A DNA stretch of 64,000 nucleotides from Pedobacter sp. MC2016-14 (GCF_020991475.1 NZ_JAJMPA010000004.1:1-64000), one strand, 5' to 3'. Shown: positions 52,701-61,375, counted from the first letter of the stretch. Notes: generated by a model not told the origin, from the letters alone. Program-made: numbers and translations.

Positions 52701-54193
52701 ACACACAATAAAATGTCGTGCGCGTTTGCATCTTTTTTATTAATGTAGTAGTTGTTGTTGGTGGCAATGAGTTTTACATTGTGCTTTTTTGCCAGTGAAA
52801 TCAAAGAGACATTCACAATGTTCTCGTCTTCCTGATTATGCCGCATCACTTCAATATAGAAATCATCTGCGAATTGTTCTTTCCACCATAGGAGGGCTTC
52901 CTCTGCCTGACGCTCTCCCAGATTTAAGAGTTTGCTGGGAATTTCTCCATAAAGACTTCCGGAAAGGACAATGATGTCTTCTTTATATTGCTCAATTACC
53001 TGCCTGTCTACCCGCGGCACATAATAAAACCCATTGGTATAAGCGATGGACGACATTTTTGCCAGATTATGGTAACCATTTTTATTCTTAGCCAGCAATA
53101 CAACCTGGTAGCCGTTATCTTTTCTCTTTTTATCTGTATGGTCATCACAAACAAAAAACTCACATCCTACTATAGGCGTAATGATTTGTTCTGATGGCTC
53201 TTCACCCTTTTCAATTGCGGCAGCATTTTTTGCTTCTACTCCTTTGTTGTGGTTTAAAACCTGATTTACAAAGTGAAAAGCCCCCATCATATTGGCATGA
53301 TCTGTCATGGCAACTGCTGGCATTTTATGCGTTGCAGCAGCTTTGATTAGCGCTGGGATATTTATGGTAGACTGAAGAACTGAGAATTGAGTATGTGTGT
53401 GCAAATGCACAAAATTGGCTTGTTGTAACTCTAACCTGTTGTCTGCAAGTTCTTGTTTTGAGATTCCGCTACCACTTGTTTTTTGCAGACGTTTACGGAT
53501 ATCATCTGAAGCAGATTTAAGGTTAACATGTTTTAAACCAACACGGCCAATAACGCCAGGATTTTTTTCTTTAAAATAGCTAAAGTATTCTTTACCTTTC
53601 TGTAGCTGTTCTGGCTTAAAGACTTCTAGTTTAATGAGCTGAAGGAAGCAACGTGTAGTGGCTTCAACATCGGCTGTGGCATTGTGGGCTTCGGCAAATG
53701 GTTCTCCAAAGAGGTACTCATGCAACTCGGTTAGGTTTGGCAGCTTAAATTTACCGCCTCTACCACCTGGCAGGCGTAAAAGCTCGGCAGTAACTTCGGT
53801 ACAAGTATCTAAAACCGGCATCGATGCCAGCGGACTTTCCAATCCGGCACGATACAATTCACTGCCCATAATGTTAACATCAAAACCAATGTTTTGACCG
53901 ACCACGAATTTTGCTTTAGAAAGGGCTATATTAAATTTTTCTAAAACTTCCAGCAAATCTATCCCCTGCTCTTCGGCCAGTTCTGTAGAAATACCATGTA
54001 TCCTTTCTGCATCGTAGGGGATATTAAAACCATTAGGCTTTACCAGATAATCCTGATTTTCTATCAGGTTACCCAATTCATCATGTAGCTGCCATGCTAT
54101 TTGAATACACCTTGGCCAATTGTCTGTATCGGTTATGGGTGCATTAAAGTTGCGTGGCAAACCTGTAGTTTCGGTATCAAAAATCAAATACAT
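49754..54193 (-). CDS. dnaE: DNA polymerase III alpha subunit with fused N-terminal exonuclease
   Basis: A 1479-residue replicative polymerase. The first about 190 residues are a DEDDh 3'-5' proofreading exonuclease (FDTETTG at 5-11, QNIGFDVNIM and EAHNATADVEAT). Then come the PHP domain (FVHLHTHTQFSVLQS; VAMTDHANMMGAFHF), the polymerase core (SVGPGRGSAAGSVVAYCL and the catalytic PDIDIDFDDEGR), the helix-hairpin-helix/tandem region and an OB fold near 1290-1370 (DLVVGGLVAAAAQRMTKTGKPF). The exonuclease fusion, instead of a separate epsilon subunit, is a known Bacteroidota form. Confidence 0.96.
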   Translation of the reverse strand: MYLIFDTETTGLPRNFNAPITDTDNWPRCIQIAWQLHDELGNLIENQDYLVKPNGFNIPYDAERIHGISTELAEEQGIDLLEVLEKFNIALSKAKFVVGQNIGFDVNIMGSELYRAGLESPLASMPVLDTCTEVTAELLRLPGGRGGKFKLPNLTELHEYLFGEPFAEAHNATADVEATTRCFLQLIKLEVFKPEQLQKGKEYFSYFKEKNPGVIGRVGLKHVNLKSASDDIRKRLQKTSGSGISKQELADNRLELQQANFVHLHTHTQFSVLQSTINIPALIKAAATHKMPAVAMTDHANMMGAFHFVNQVLNHNKGVEAKNAAAIEKGEEPSEQIITPIVGCEFFVCDDHTDKKRKDNGYQVVLLAKNKNGYHNLAKMSSIAYTNGFYYVPRVDRQVIEQYKEDIIVLSGSLYGEIPSKLLNLGERQAEEALLWWKEQFADDFYIEVMRHNQEDENIVNVSLISLAKKHNVKLIATNNNYYINKKDANAHDILLCVKDGEKQATPIGRGRGYRYGLPNQEYYFKSPEEMKALFTDLPEAILNIQEVIDKVEIFKLAREVLLPKFDIPDEFLVAEDEQDGGKRGENKFLAHLTYVGAQKRYGEITAEIKERLDFELQTIEKTGYPGYFLIVQDFIREARNLDVSVGPGRGSAAGSVVAYCLWITNIDPIKYDLLFERFLNPDRVSMPDIDIDFDDEGRGRVMDYVIRKYGSNQVAQIITYGTMAAKSSIRDTARVLDLPLFEADKIAKLIPNMKLAKIFNLEEKILKEALRADEYEKVLELKVLAEAKDLSAETIMQAQVLEGSLRNTGIHACGVIITPSDITNYVPVATAKDSDLYVTQFDNSVVESAGLLKMDFLGLKTLTLIKDTVKLVKYRHHIDLDPDEFPIDDVKTYELFQRGETIGIFQYESSGMQKYMKELKPTVFGDLIAMNALYRPGPLEYIPSFVRRKNGEEEIKYDLDACEEYLKETYGITVYQEQVMLLSQKLAGFTKGEADVLRKAMGKKQKDVLDKMKPKFVKQAAEKGHDATILEKIWKDWEAFASYAFNKSHSTCYAWIAYQTAYLKAHYPAEYMAAVLSNNMSDIKQVAFFMEECKQMGVQVLGPDVNESDIKFSVNMYGEVRFGLSGIKGVGDKAVESIIEERETNGMYKDLYDFARRSNTRTVNKKAYESFVYSGAFDQFGNHRAQYFFVGVNDKMNGIEKVIKYANDFQNNESSSQSSLFGGSVADLILEPALPVAPEWSLIDRLKYEKDAIGIFLSGHPLDNYKLELKEFCQHSVKHLSIVNKVRMGDTNDEVLAEFEQLKNRDLVVGGLVAAAAQRMTKTGKPFGTLAFEDYEDSCELALFGDDFIKFKQFLTEGYFLQIRGRVGERFRKEGDWEFKITAINLLSELRDKLAKSVNIQVPLEMISDQFMSQIMAILDDNKSNTEQQNCQLIFDVYDREQNVFVKLPSKSLKINPSNVLLDQLKALNLNPTLGQKN

Positions 54194-54326
54194 AGCCGGA
54201 TGTTAAAACGTATTGGGGAATCAAAAATGAAGAACAAAAATACGGATTTTTATGACGCTGAACTTAATGGAAATGCCATATGTTATCAACAATAAGCAAT
54301 AGGCGCTGAGCTGTAAAATCTACGGC

Positions 54327-54806
54327 TTAAGCAAAGGATTTTTTTGCAGGGGCGGCAGGATGACCTTGTGCAACAAGTAAAGTGGTATCGTAGCCTTTTT
54401 TGCTACAGCGATCTATAATATCATTAAGCAATTGCTGCTCTATTACAGGTACTCTGGCCATGATGTAAAGATATTTACACTTTGGATGACCCACAACCAC
54501 GTAAGAATAATCTGCAGCGATTTCAATTATCCAGTAATCTGTTTTAAACGGCCACAGCAACTGTGCCTTAAAAACGGCATTTTCATTTCTGCGAACAGCA
54601 AATAATTTGGAACGCATATATTTTGTTTTATCTTCTCCTTTTAGTTTATAGGTAGAGAATACAGCATAATAGCCATCGGGGTGGATTACATATGTGTGGG
54701 TGGTCTGCTTCCAGTGTTTATCCATCATTGTTGGTATAGAATACAGCGCGTACCACTTTCCAGCATAAGACAGGATATCAACTTTTTTTACCGGCAAATT
54801 CTCCAT
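54327..54806 (-). CDS. Lipocalin-like protein (Blc type)
   Basis: A 159-residue lipocalin. The GxW motif is in LSYAGKWYALYSIPTMMDK (about 13-31). Strands THTYVIHPDGYYAVFSTYKLKG, AQLLWPFKTDYWIIEIA and the Blc-like YSYVVVGHPKCKYLYIMARVP follow. Unlike E. coli Blc it has no signal peptide or lipobox, so it is predicted to be cytoplasmic. Blc-like proteins bind fatty acids or lysophospholipids. ATG 54806 is preferred; ATG 54827 is in frame near a -7 box at 54836-54843. Confidence 0.82.
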   Translation of the reverse strand: MENLPVKKVDILSYAGKWYALYSIPTMMDKHWKQTTHTYVIHPDGYYAVFSTYKLKGEDKTKYMRSKLFAVRRNENAVFKAQLLWPFKTDYWIIEIAADYSYVVVGHPKCKYLYIMARVPVIEQQLLNDIIDRCSKKGYDTTLLVAQGHPAAPAKKSFA

Positions 54807-54835
54807 GGCAATTGTTATATTAAGCAACGATGCAG

Positions 54836-54843
54836 CAAATGTA
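54836..54843 (-). promoter_or_regulatory. -7 box of the lipocalin gene
   Basis: The minus strand reads TACATTTG, a perfect TAnnTTTG. Transcription would begin near 54831, leaving a 25-base leader to ATG 54806 or almost none to ATG 54827. Confidence 0.5.
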
Positions 54844-54923
54844 AAATCTTTATTATGAAACCAGCAAGATTGGATAAAGTTTTAGTTTACCGGAATTACT
54901 TACCCTTATTTTGGTTAAAAAAA

Positions 54924-54951
54924 ATGAGGTTGCCTTTTTGGACAACCTCAT
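54924..54951 (-). terminator. gyrB terminator
   Basis: ATGAGGTTG (54924-54932) and CAACCTCAT (54943-54951) form a 9-bp stem. On the minus strand it is followed by eight T (54923-54916). Confidence 0.9.
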
Positions 54952-54972
54952 AATATATTGTTAAAAAAGTAG

Positions 54973-56931
54973 TTATGCGTCTATTTTAGCATACTTTGCA
55001 TTTCTTTCTATAAACTCTCTACGTGGGCCAACTTCATCGCCCATTAGCATTGAAAAGGTATGATCGCATTCTGCAGCATTTTCAATAGTGGCCTGCATCA
55101 ATGTACGTGTAGCCGGATTTAAAGTAGTATCCCACAACTGCTCTGCGTTCATCTCTCCCAAACCTTTGTAGCGTTGTATATGTACACTCTCTTCTTTACC
55201 CGCACCTTTAAGGCGTTGTACTGCGGCATCACGCTGTACATCATTCCAGCAATATTCAAATTCTTTACCTTTTTTAACCTGATAAAGAGGTGGAGCAGCA
55301 ATGTAAACATAACCGGCTTCAATTAATGCCTTCATGTAACGGAAGAAGAAAGTCAGGATTAAGGTAGTAATGTGTGAACCATCAATATCAGCATCCGTCA
55401 TGATTACAATTTTATGGTAGCGAAGCTTGGTAATATTTAAAGCTTTGTCATCTTCTGGAGTTCCGATGCTTACGCCCAGAGCAGTAAACATGTTCTTGAT
55501 CTCGTCATTTTCATAAATCTTATGCTCCATGGCTTTTTCCACATTCAGGATTTTACCTTTTAAAGGAAGTATAGCCTGGAAGTTACGGTCACGGCCTTGT
55601 TTTGCCGTTCCACCCGCCGAATCTCCCTCCACAAGGTACAATTCGCATTTTACCGGATCACTGTCAGAGCAGTCAGAAAGTTTACCAGGTAAGCCGGAGC
55701 CACCCATAACACTCTTACGCTGAACCATCTCACGTGCTTTACGCGCTGCAGAACGCGCTGTAGCCGCAATAATAACTTTGTTGATGATCAGTTTTGCTTC
55801 TCTTGGGTTCTCCTCAAGGTAATTGTTCAATGCCTCACCTACTGCAACATCTACCGCACCCATTACCTCAGTATTACCAAGCTTGGTTTTAGTCTGTCCT
55901 TCAAATTGCGGCTCCTGAACTTTTACAGAAACTACAGCTGTAAGCCCTTCACGGAAGTCATCTCCGGTGATTTCAAACTTAACGTTCTTAAGTAAACCAG
56001 ATTTATCTGCATAAGCTTTTAGGGTACGGGTTAAACCACGTCTAAAGCCGGCAATGTGTGTACCACCTTCATGCGTATTGATATTGTTTACGTAAGAGTG
56101 TACATTTTCTGCATAGCTGTCATTATATTGCAATGCAAGCTCTACAGGAATGCCATTTTTGATCCCCTCTACATAGATAGGTTCTTCTATTAAAGACGGA
56201 CGGCCTTTATCTAAAAACTGTACAAATTCTTTTAATCCACCTTCGGAAAGGAACAATTCAGAAAGCGCATTGCCTTCTTCATCAATCTCACGTTCATCAG
56301 TTAAAGTTAAGCTGATGCCTTTATTTAAAAAGGAAAGCTCTCTTAAACGTGAAGCGAGAGTATCGTAACGATACTCTGTAGTTTGGGTAAAAATAGTTGG
56401 ATCTGGTGTAAACGTAATTACAGTACCGCGTTTCTCCGTTTCGCCTACAATTTTAACATCGTATTGTGGCTTACCCATCTCATACTCTTGTTCCCATATT
56501 TTACCATCGCGGTGAACTTCGGCTTTTAAGTGTGTAGAAAGTGCGTTTACGCAACTTACCCCAACACCATGCAATCCACCTGAAACTTTGTAGGTGTCTT
56601 TATCAAACTTACCACCCGCATGCAAAACGGTCATTACAATTTCTAAAGCCGATTTCTTTTCCTTTTGCATAATGCCTGTAGGAATACCACGGCCATTATC
56701 TTCAACCCTGATGGAGTTGTCTTTTAATATATTAACAAAAATGGTATTTGCATGTCCTGCAAGGGCCTCATCAATGGAGTTATCTACAACTTCATAAACC
56801 AGGTGGTGTAAACCTTTGATTCCGGTATCGCCTATATACATAGAAGGGCGCTTACGCACCGCTTCTAAACCTTCTAATACCTGTATATTATCTGCCGAAT
56901 AATTTGACTTTGAATCTTGTTCTTCGCTCAT
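54973..56931 (-). CDS. gyrB: DNA gyrase subunit B
   Basis: A 652-residue type II topoisomerase ATPase subunit. GHKL ATPase domain: YEVVDNSIDEALAGH (about 42-56), VEDNGRGIPTG and the lid GGLHGVGVSCVNAL. Transducer: FTPDPTIF and KTKLGNTEV. TOPRIM: YLVEGDSAGGTAKQGRDR (Glu of EGDSA) and IMTDADIDGSHI. The C-terminal motif QRYKGLGEMNAEQLWDTTL closes the subunit. It supercoils DNA with GyrA. Length and lack of insert fit GyrB, not ParE, though the two are close. I chose ATG 56931 (MSEEQ); the in-frame ATG at 56988 adds a hydrophobic stretch not typical of the family. Confidence 0.92.
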   Translation of the reverse strand: MSEEQDSKSNYSADNIQVLEGLEAVRKRPSMYIGDTGIKGLHHLVYEVVDNSIDEALAGHANTIFVNILKDNSIRVEDNGRGIPTGIMQKEKKSALEIVMTVLHAGGKFDKDTYKVSGGLHGVGVSCVNALSTHLKAEVHRDGKIWEQEYEMGKPQYDVKIVGETEKRGTVITFTPDPTIFTQTTEYRYDTLASRLRELSFLNKGISLTLTDEREIDEEGNALSELFLSEGGLKEFVQFLDKGRPSLIEEPIYVEGIKNGIPVELALQYNDSYAENVHSYVNNINTHEGGTHIAGFRRGLTRTLKAYADKSGLLKNVKFEITGDDFREGLTAVVSVKVQEPQFEGQTKTKLGNTEVMGAVDVAVGEALNNYLEENPREAKLIINKVIIAATARSAARKAREMVQRKSVMGGSGLPGKLSDCSDSDPVKCELYLVEGDSAGGTAKQGRDRNFQAILPLKGKILNVEKAMEHKIYENDEIKNMFTALGVSIGTPEDDKALNITKLRYHKIVIMTDADIDGSHITTLILTFFFRYMKALIEAGYVYIAAPPLYQVKKGKEFEYCWNDVQRDAAVQRLKGAGKEESVHIQRYKGLGEMNAEQLWDTTLNPATRTLMQATIENAAECDHTFSMLMGDEVGPRREFIERNAKYAKIDA

Positions 56932-57070
56932 AAAATTTAATAAAACAATAAGAGTCAAAAATAACCATTTATAAACAAATAACTTCAAAATGTGGATAAC
57001 TATTTAGCTGCATGAGGGGTAAAATCATCCCTAAAAACAGACCATATTTAGGATACTAATTTGTAAATTT

Positions 57071-57078
57071 TATATTTG
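57071..57078 (+). promoter_or_regulatory. -7 box of the OmpH-like gene
   Basis: TATATTTG, a perfect TAnnTTTG, lies 20 bases before the ATG at 57099. No TTG at 19 bp was found. Confidence 0.5.
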
Positions 57079-57098
57079 CTGAAATTTATAAATCCAGC

Positions 57099-57698
57099 AT
57101 GAAAAGAATGACTTTAAAACTAAGCAGTATGGCTACTGCCGTAGCGATAGTTTCTGTAATGGCATCTTGCCAAAATAAAGAGCAAACCACTACCGCTTCT
57201 AAACCTGCAGATGCTGCAGCCGTTAGTGCAAAAGACCAGATTGTTTATGTAAACTCTGATTCTTTGTTAACAAAATATGAATATTTTAAAGATTTAAAAG
57301 TTAAGCTTGACGGTAAAGCTAAAGTGGCGCAAGACGATATGGCTGCAAAACAACAAGCTTTTCAACGTGAAGTAGCGCAGTACCAGCAACAACAAAACAC
57401 ATTGCCTGCAGACCAGAGAGCAGCTACTGAACAAAGACTTGCACGTAAACAGCAAGAGCTTCAGTCTTACCAGCAAAATGCGGGTTCGGCACTTCAGGGT
57501 GAACAAGCTACAGAACAGGAAAAACTGTACAACAAAGTTGCTGATTACCTTAAAGTTTACGCTAAAAGCAAAGGCTTTAAAATGGTGTTGACGTATTCTA
57601 AAGGTAACAGTGCCATATTATTTGCAGATGAAAGTCTGGATATTACATCTGAGGTTATTAAAGGCTTAAACGATGCCTATAAATCTGACAAGAAGTAA
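57099..57698 (+). CDS. OmpH/Skp-like lipoprotein
   Basis: A 199-residue exported lipoprotein (lipobox VMASC, about Cys25). The mature part begins QIVYVNSDSLLTKYEYFKDLKV, the OmpH start, followed by a long Gln-rich coiled coil (about 85-150) and the closing strand FKMVLTYSKGNSAILFADESLDIT. OmpH/Skp proteins are periplasmic chaperones for outer-membrane proteins. Lipid attachment is a departure from soluble E. coli Skp but common in this phylum. A strong terminator follows. Confidence 0.88.
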   Translation: MKRMTLKLSSMATAVAIVSVMASCQNKEQTTTASKPADAAAVSAKDQIVYVNSDSLLTKYEYFKDLKVKLDGKAKVAQDDMAAKQQAFQREVAQYQQQQNTLPADQRAATEQRLARKQQELQSYQQNAGSALQGEQATEQEKLYNKVADYLKVYAKSKGFKMVLTYSKGNSAILFADESLDITSEVIKGLNDAYKSDKK

Positions 57699-57717
57699 GT
57701 AATTGACAAAACTTGTA

Positions 57718-57746
57718 AATGCCCCGAAATTCGGGGCATTTTTTTT
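57718..57746 (+). terminator. Terminator after the OmpH-like gene
   Basis: AATGCCCCGAA (57718-57728) and TTCGGGGCATT (57730-57740) form a perfect 11-bp stem followed by T6. It excludes the in-frame ATG at 57719 as a start for the next gene. Confidence 0.92.
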
Positions 57747-57766
57747 GCTTATACTTTTTAGAAATT

Positions 57767-58240
57767 ATGGAAAAACATCAAGAATTTATGCGACTGGCCA
57801 TCGCCCTTTCTGAACAAAATGTTTTGGAAAGTTTAGGCGGCCCTTTTGGAGCCGTAGTCGTGAAAAACAATGAAATAGTAGCACAGAGTGCCAACAAAGT
57901 GACATCAACCAATGACCCTACAGCACACGCAGAGATTGCGGCAATTAGAATGGCCTGTACTGTGTTGAATACCTTTGACTTGACAGGTTGTATAATTTAT
58001 ACCAGCTGTGAACCTTGCCCCATGTGTTTGAGCGCAATTTATTGGGCACATATTGACCAGATCTATTATGCTAATACTAAAAATGATGCAGCAGAAATTG
58101 GCTTTGACGATAAGCTAATTTATGAAGAGCTGGAAAAACCTGCAAGTGAACGCAAACTACCCGCTGTGCAATTACTGCGCAACGAAGCTTTAGGTGCTTT
58201 TGAGCGCTGGAACCAATCTGCCATGCAAACTAAGTATTAG
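57767..58240 (+). CDS. Nucleoside/guanine deaminase (CDA fold)
   Basis: A 157-residue zinc deaminase. Zinc ligands and catalytic Glu are in PTAHAEIAAI (HAE) and SCEPCPMCLSAIYWA (PCxxC). The C-terminal block EIGFDDKLIYEELEKPASER is typical of the guanine deaminase GuaD of the Bacillus type, not TadA. It converts guanine to xanthine in purine salvage, if the assignment holds. I chose ATG 57767 because the upstream ATG lies in the terminator. It overlaps the convergent S4 gene by 11 bases. Confidence 0.85.
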   Translation: MEKHQEFMRLAIALSEQNVLESLGGPFGAVVVKNNEIVAQSANKVTSTNDPTAHAEIAAIRMACTVLNTFDLTGCIIYTSCEPCPMCLSAIYWAHIDQIYYANTKNDAAEIGFDDKLIYEELEKPASERKLPAVQLLRNEALGAFERWNQSAMQTKY

Positions 58241-58613
58241 TAAGATCGTCGATATCTCGCCTGTCTTTTTTTGTAGGTCTTCCTGTTCCCCTATCGCGCT
58301 TTAGCATTGGCGCATGGAAAGCAGATTTGTAGGCGTGTGTTTCTTCTAAAGGGGTAATGTCTTTGTACTTGGTGACTGCAATTTTGGCCTCCACTCTGTT
58401 GTGCAGCAGCTCTACTACTTCGATGAGTTTTTTTTCTATGCCTTTAGAAACCTGATATACTTCTCCAACTTTAACTACAGCAGAGGCTTTGAGGTTTTGT
58501 CCATTAAATTTTATACGGCCTGCCTTACAGGCTTCTGTAGCCAATGTACGGGTTTTAAACAAACGAATTGCCCACAAATATTTATCAATTCTTAATTTTT
58601 CCTGTTCTGCCAT
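58230..58613 (-). CDS. S4-domain RNA-binding protein (Hsp15-like)
   Basis: A 127-residue protein with an N-terminal S4 domain (KLRIDKYLWAIRLFKTRTLATEACKAGRIKFNGQNLKAS, block at 6-44) and a basic C-terminus RGTGRPTKKDRRDID typical of Hsp15/HslR. Hsp15 rescues stalled 50S subunits carrying peptidyl-tRNA. I chose ATG 58613; the in-frame ATG at 58640 adds nine unrelated residues. Its tail overlaps the deaminase gene by 11 bases. Confidence 0.88.
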   Translation of the reverse strand: MAEQEKLRIDKYLWAIRLFKTRTLATEACKAGRIKFNGQNLKASAVVKVGEVYQVSKGIEKKLIEVVELLHNRVEAKIAVTKYKDITPLEETHAYKSAFHAPMLKRDRGTGRPTKKDRRDIDDLTNT

Positions 58614-58761
58614 AAATTCAAAAATACACAGAACCTTCATGAATTGACGAATACAAAATAAAAATTATCAACTTCCATGGCATCAAATGCAAATATTATC
58701 TGCCAAAAACGATGCGGGATACATAAAATTGATTTATTTTGTCAAAAATTTAAAATATACG

Positions 58762-59580
58762 ATGATAGCACAATTAAAAAAGTTGGTAGAAGCGGCCTGG
58801 GACGACAGAAGCTTATTAGAATACACCGAATATTGCGAAGCAATTGAAACTGTTATTTTGCAACTTGATAAAGGAGAAATGCGTGTTGCCGAACCGATTT
58901 TAAACTCTTGGGGTATTAATGAATGGATTAAAAAAGCAGTAATTCTCTATTTCCCAATCAGACAGATGAAGGAAATTGAACTGGGTCCTTTTGTGTACCA
59001 TGACAAAATGAAACTTAAAACTGATTATAAAGAAACTGGTGTAAGGGTTGTTCCTGGTGCTACCGCACGTTATGGTTCATACTTAGCCAAAGGAGTAATT
59101 ATGATGCCAAGTTATGTAAATATTGGTGCATACGTAGATGAGGGTACTATGGTTGATACCTGGGCTACTGTTGGTTCTTGCGCACAAATCGGAAAACATG
59201 TACACTTGAGCGGTGGCGTTGGTATTGGTGGGGTATTGGAGCCTATCCAGGCGGCACCGGTAATTATTGAAGACAACTGCTTTTTAGGTTCACGAGCTAT
59301 TGTTGTTGAAGGTGTACGTGTAGAAACTGAAGCTGTATTGGGCGCTAATGTGGTATTAACTGCTTCTACCAAAATCATTGATGTTACTGGTGATACACCT
59401 GTAGAATACAAAGGAATAGTGCCTGCACGTTCTGTAGTAATACCAGGTAGTTATACAAAGAAATTCCCTGCGGGAGATTATCAGGTACCTTGTGCTTTGA
59501 TTATTGGAAAGCGTAAAGAATCTACAGATAAAAAGACATCCCTAAATAATGCATTAAGGGAAAATAACGTAGCTGTTTAA
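58762..59580 (+). CDS. dapD: Tetrahydrodipicolinate N-succinyltransferase
   Basis: A 272-residue left-handed beta-helix acyltransferase of the succinylase branch of lysine/diaminopimelate synthesis. The N-terminal helical domain begins IAQLKKLVEAAWDDR. Hexapeptide repeats run from about 100 to 245 (GVIMMPSYVNIGAYVDEGTMVDTWATVGSCAQIG; cited as a block). The C-terminal motif KFPAGDYQVPCALIIGKR closes the protein. I chose ATG 58762, which matches the usual 271-274 length. Confidence 0.95.
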   Translation: MIAQLKKLVEAAWDDRSLLEYTEYCEAIETVILQLDKGEMRVAEPILNSWGINEWIKKAVILYFPIRQMKEIELGPFVYHDKMKLKTDYKETGVRVVPGATARYGSYLAKGVIMMPSYVNIGAYVDEGTMVDTWATVGSCAQIGKHVHLSGGVGIGGVLEPIQAAPVIIEDNCFLGSRAIVVEGVRVETEAVLGANVVLTASTKIIDVTGDTPVEYKGIVPARSVVIPGSYTKKFPAGDYQVPCALIIGKRKESTDKKTSLNNALRENNVAV

Positions 59581-59585
59581 CTACG

Positions 59586-60719
59586 ATGAATATTGGTTTT
59601 GATGGAAAAAGGGCTGCAAACAATACAACAGGCTTAGGCAATTACAGTCGCTCGCTTATTGAACAACTTGCTCATTTTTTCCCTCAAAACCGATATTTGC
59701 TTTATACGCCAAAAGTTAAAAAGACGCGTCAGGTAGATGCTTTTTTTAAACTGCCCCAGGTGTTGCTTCAATTGCCAAAAACAGGGGCAGGTGTACTTGG
59801 CAAGCTCTTATGGCGAAGTATAGGCATAAAAAGACAGCTCATGGCCGATAAAGTTGATCTTTATCACGGCTTAAGTAATGAAATCCCATTAAGATTAAAA
59901 AATGAGCTAAAAACGGTAGTAACTATCCACGATCTGATCTACCTCCGTTTCCCTAAAAACTACAGATACATTGACCTTAAAATTTACGACTTTAAAAGTC
60001 GCTATGCTTGTGCAAATGCAGATCGCATTGTAGCCATAAGCGAACAGACGAAAAATGACATCATTGAGTTTTATGGTACAGAACCCTCTAAAATAGATGT
60101 AATTTATCAGAGTTGCGACGATAGTTTTAAGCTGCTGCTGTCTGCTGAGGAAAAGGAGCTGATTAGGAAAAAATATAATTTACCTGAGAAGTTCTTGCTG
60201 AATGTAGGGACAATAGAAACCAGAAAAAATTTGCTGCTGGTGGTAAATGCGCTTAAAAATATACCTGCATCGTATAAACTGGTAGTAGTTGGTAAAGAAA
60301 AGGACTATGCTACCCAGGTTAAGAAACAAATTGCTTTACAAAAACTGCAAGACCGGGTTATTTTTTTAAAAGATATTCCATTTACCGACCTTCCGGCTAT
60401 TTATCAATTGTCTTCAATATTTGTATATCCCTCGTTTTACGAAGGTTTTGGCATTCCTATTATTGAGGCGCTTTTTTCTAATGTACCTGTTATTGCTGCT
60501 ACTGGCTCATGCCTGGAGGAAGCCGGTGGCCCAGGTAGTTTATATGTAAACCCATCAGATGCCAATGAACTAACAGCTGCCATAAACCGGATCATTGACG
60601 ACAAGTCCCTTCAGGACGAAATGAAATCTGCTGGTTTGCAGTTTGTACAAAAATTTAACAATGACCCGCTTGCAAGACAAATGATGGATTGTTATTTAAA
60701 AACCATACATCCTATTTAA
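59586..60719 (+). CDS. GT4-family glycosyltransferase
   Basis: A 377-residue retaining glycosyltransferase with a GT-B fold. The N-domain has IGFDGKRAANNTTGLGNYSRSL; the C-domain has LNVGTIETRKNL and the donor-binding E-x7-E in SFYEGFGIPIIEA. The acceptor is unknown; surface polysaccharide or glycan work is likely. It begins 5 bases after dapD. No other polysaccharide genes lie nearby. Confidence 0.9.
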   Translation: MNIGFDGKRAANNTTGLGNYSRSLIEQLAHFFPQNRYLLYTPKVKKTRQVDAFFKLPQVLLQLPKTGAGVLGKLLWRSIGIKRQLMADKVDLYHGLSNEIPLRLKNELKTVVTIHDLIYLRFPKNYRYIDLKIYDFKSRYACANADRIVAISEQTKNDIIEFYGTEPSKIDVIYQSCDDSFKLLLSAEEKELIRKKYNLPEKFLLNVGTIETRKNLLLVVNALKNIPASYKLVVVGKEKDYATQVKKQIALQKLQDRVIFLKDIPFTDLPAIYQLSSIFVYPSFYEGFGIPIIEALFSNVPVIAATGSCLEEAGGPGSLYVNPSDANELTAAINRIIDDKSLQDEMKSAGLQFVQKFNNDPLARQMMDCYLKTIHPI

Positions 60720-60739
60720 AATCCTGCTACTTTTACGGT

Positions 60740-61306
60740 ATGCTAAAAACAGAAGTAGAAAAAGCGTTAGCGGTTCTAAAAAACGGCGGTGTTATTCTGT
60801 ACCCGACAGATACAGTTTGGGGTTTAGGTTGTGATGCATCCAACGAAGAAGCTGTACAAAAGATAAATTCAATTAAAAAACGTTCGGAGGATAAGAGCTT
60901 CATTGTACTGCTGGAATCTGATGCCAGATTACAGAGTTATGTTTCGGAAGTCCCTGATGTGGCCTATGAACTTATTGAATACGCAGAAAATCCACTGACT
61001 ATTGTTTTTTCCGGTGCCAAAAACCTTGCTCCGGGCGTAATTAATAAAGATGGAAGTGTGGGAATAAGAATTGTAAAACACCAGTTTTGCGAGCAATTGA
61101 TCCAACGCTTTCGTAGACCGATTACCTCTACTTCAGCTAATATTTCTGGCGAACCTGCCCCTGCCATTTTTGCTGAAATTAGCTCGCAGATACTTGATGC
61201 GGTAGATTATGTTGTAGACTGGGAGCAAGAATTATATACGCCCAAAAAAGCATCTACAATTATGAAATTAGGTGCAGGTGGTCAATTTTCCTTTATTAGA
61301 AAGTAA
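60740..61306 (+). CDS. TsaC/Sua5/YciO-family L-threonylcarbamoyladenylate synthase
   Basis: A 188-residue YrdC-fold protein. The KxR-type motif is KKRSEDKSFIVLL; PTDTVWGLGCDASNEEAV lies near residue 24; STSANISGEPAP is near 135. TsaC makes threonylcarbamoyl-AMP for the t6A37 modification of ANN-decoding tRNAs. YciO is a close paralogue and cannot be excluded. I chose ATG 60740, since earlier in-frame starts lie within the glycosyltransferase gene. Confidence 0.88.
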   Translation: MLKTEVEKALAVLKNGGVILYPTDTVWGLGCDASNEEAVQKINSIKKRSEDKSFIVLLESDARLQSYVSEVPDVAYELIEYAENPLTIVFSGAKNLAPGVINKDGSVGIRIVKHQFCEQLIQRFRRPITSTSANISGEPAPAIFAEISSQILDAVDYVVDWEQELYTPKKASTIMKLGAGGQFSFIRK

Positions 61307-61313
61307 CTTTTGT

Positions 61314-61321
61314 TATTTTTG
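61314..61321 (+). promoter_or_regulatory. -7 box of the CCA-adding enzyme gene
   Basis: TATTTTTG, a perfect TAnnTTTG, lies 8 bases after the TsaC-family stop. The leader (about 48 bases) contains the hairpin CCCTTC (61341-61346)/GAAGGG (61359-61364). Confidence 0.5.
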
Positions 61322-61375
61322 TAGTTCAATCCCCATCATTCCCTTCAGCAAGGCTTACGAAGGGCTATCATATAT

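Noticed and set aside
57719..57766. N-terminal extension of the deaminase.
   Set aside because: The extension is encoded by the terminator hairpin of the preceding gene.
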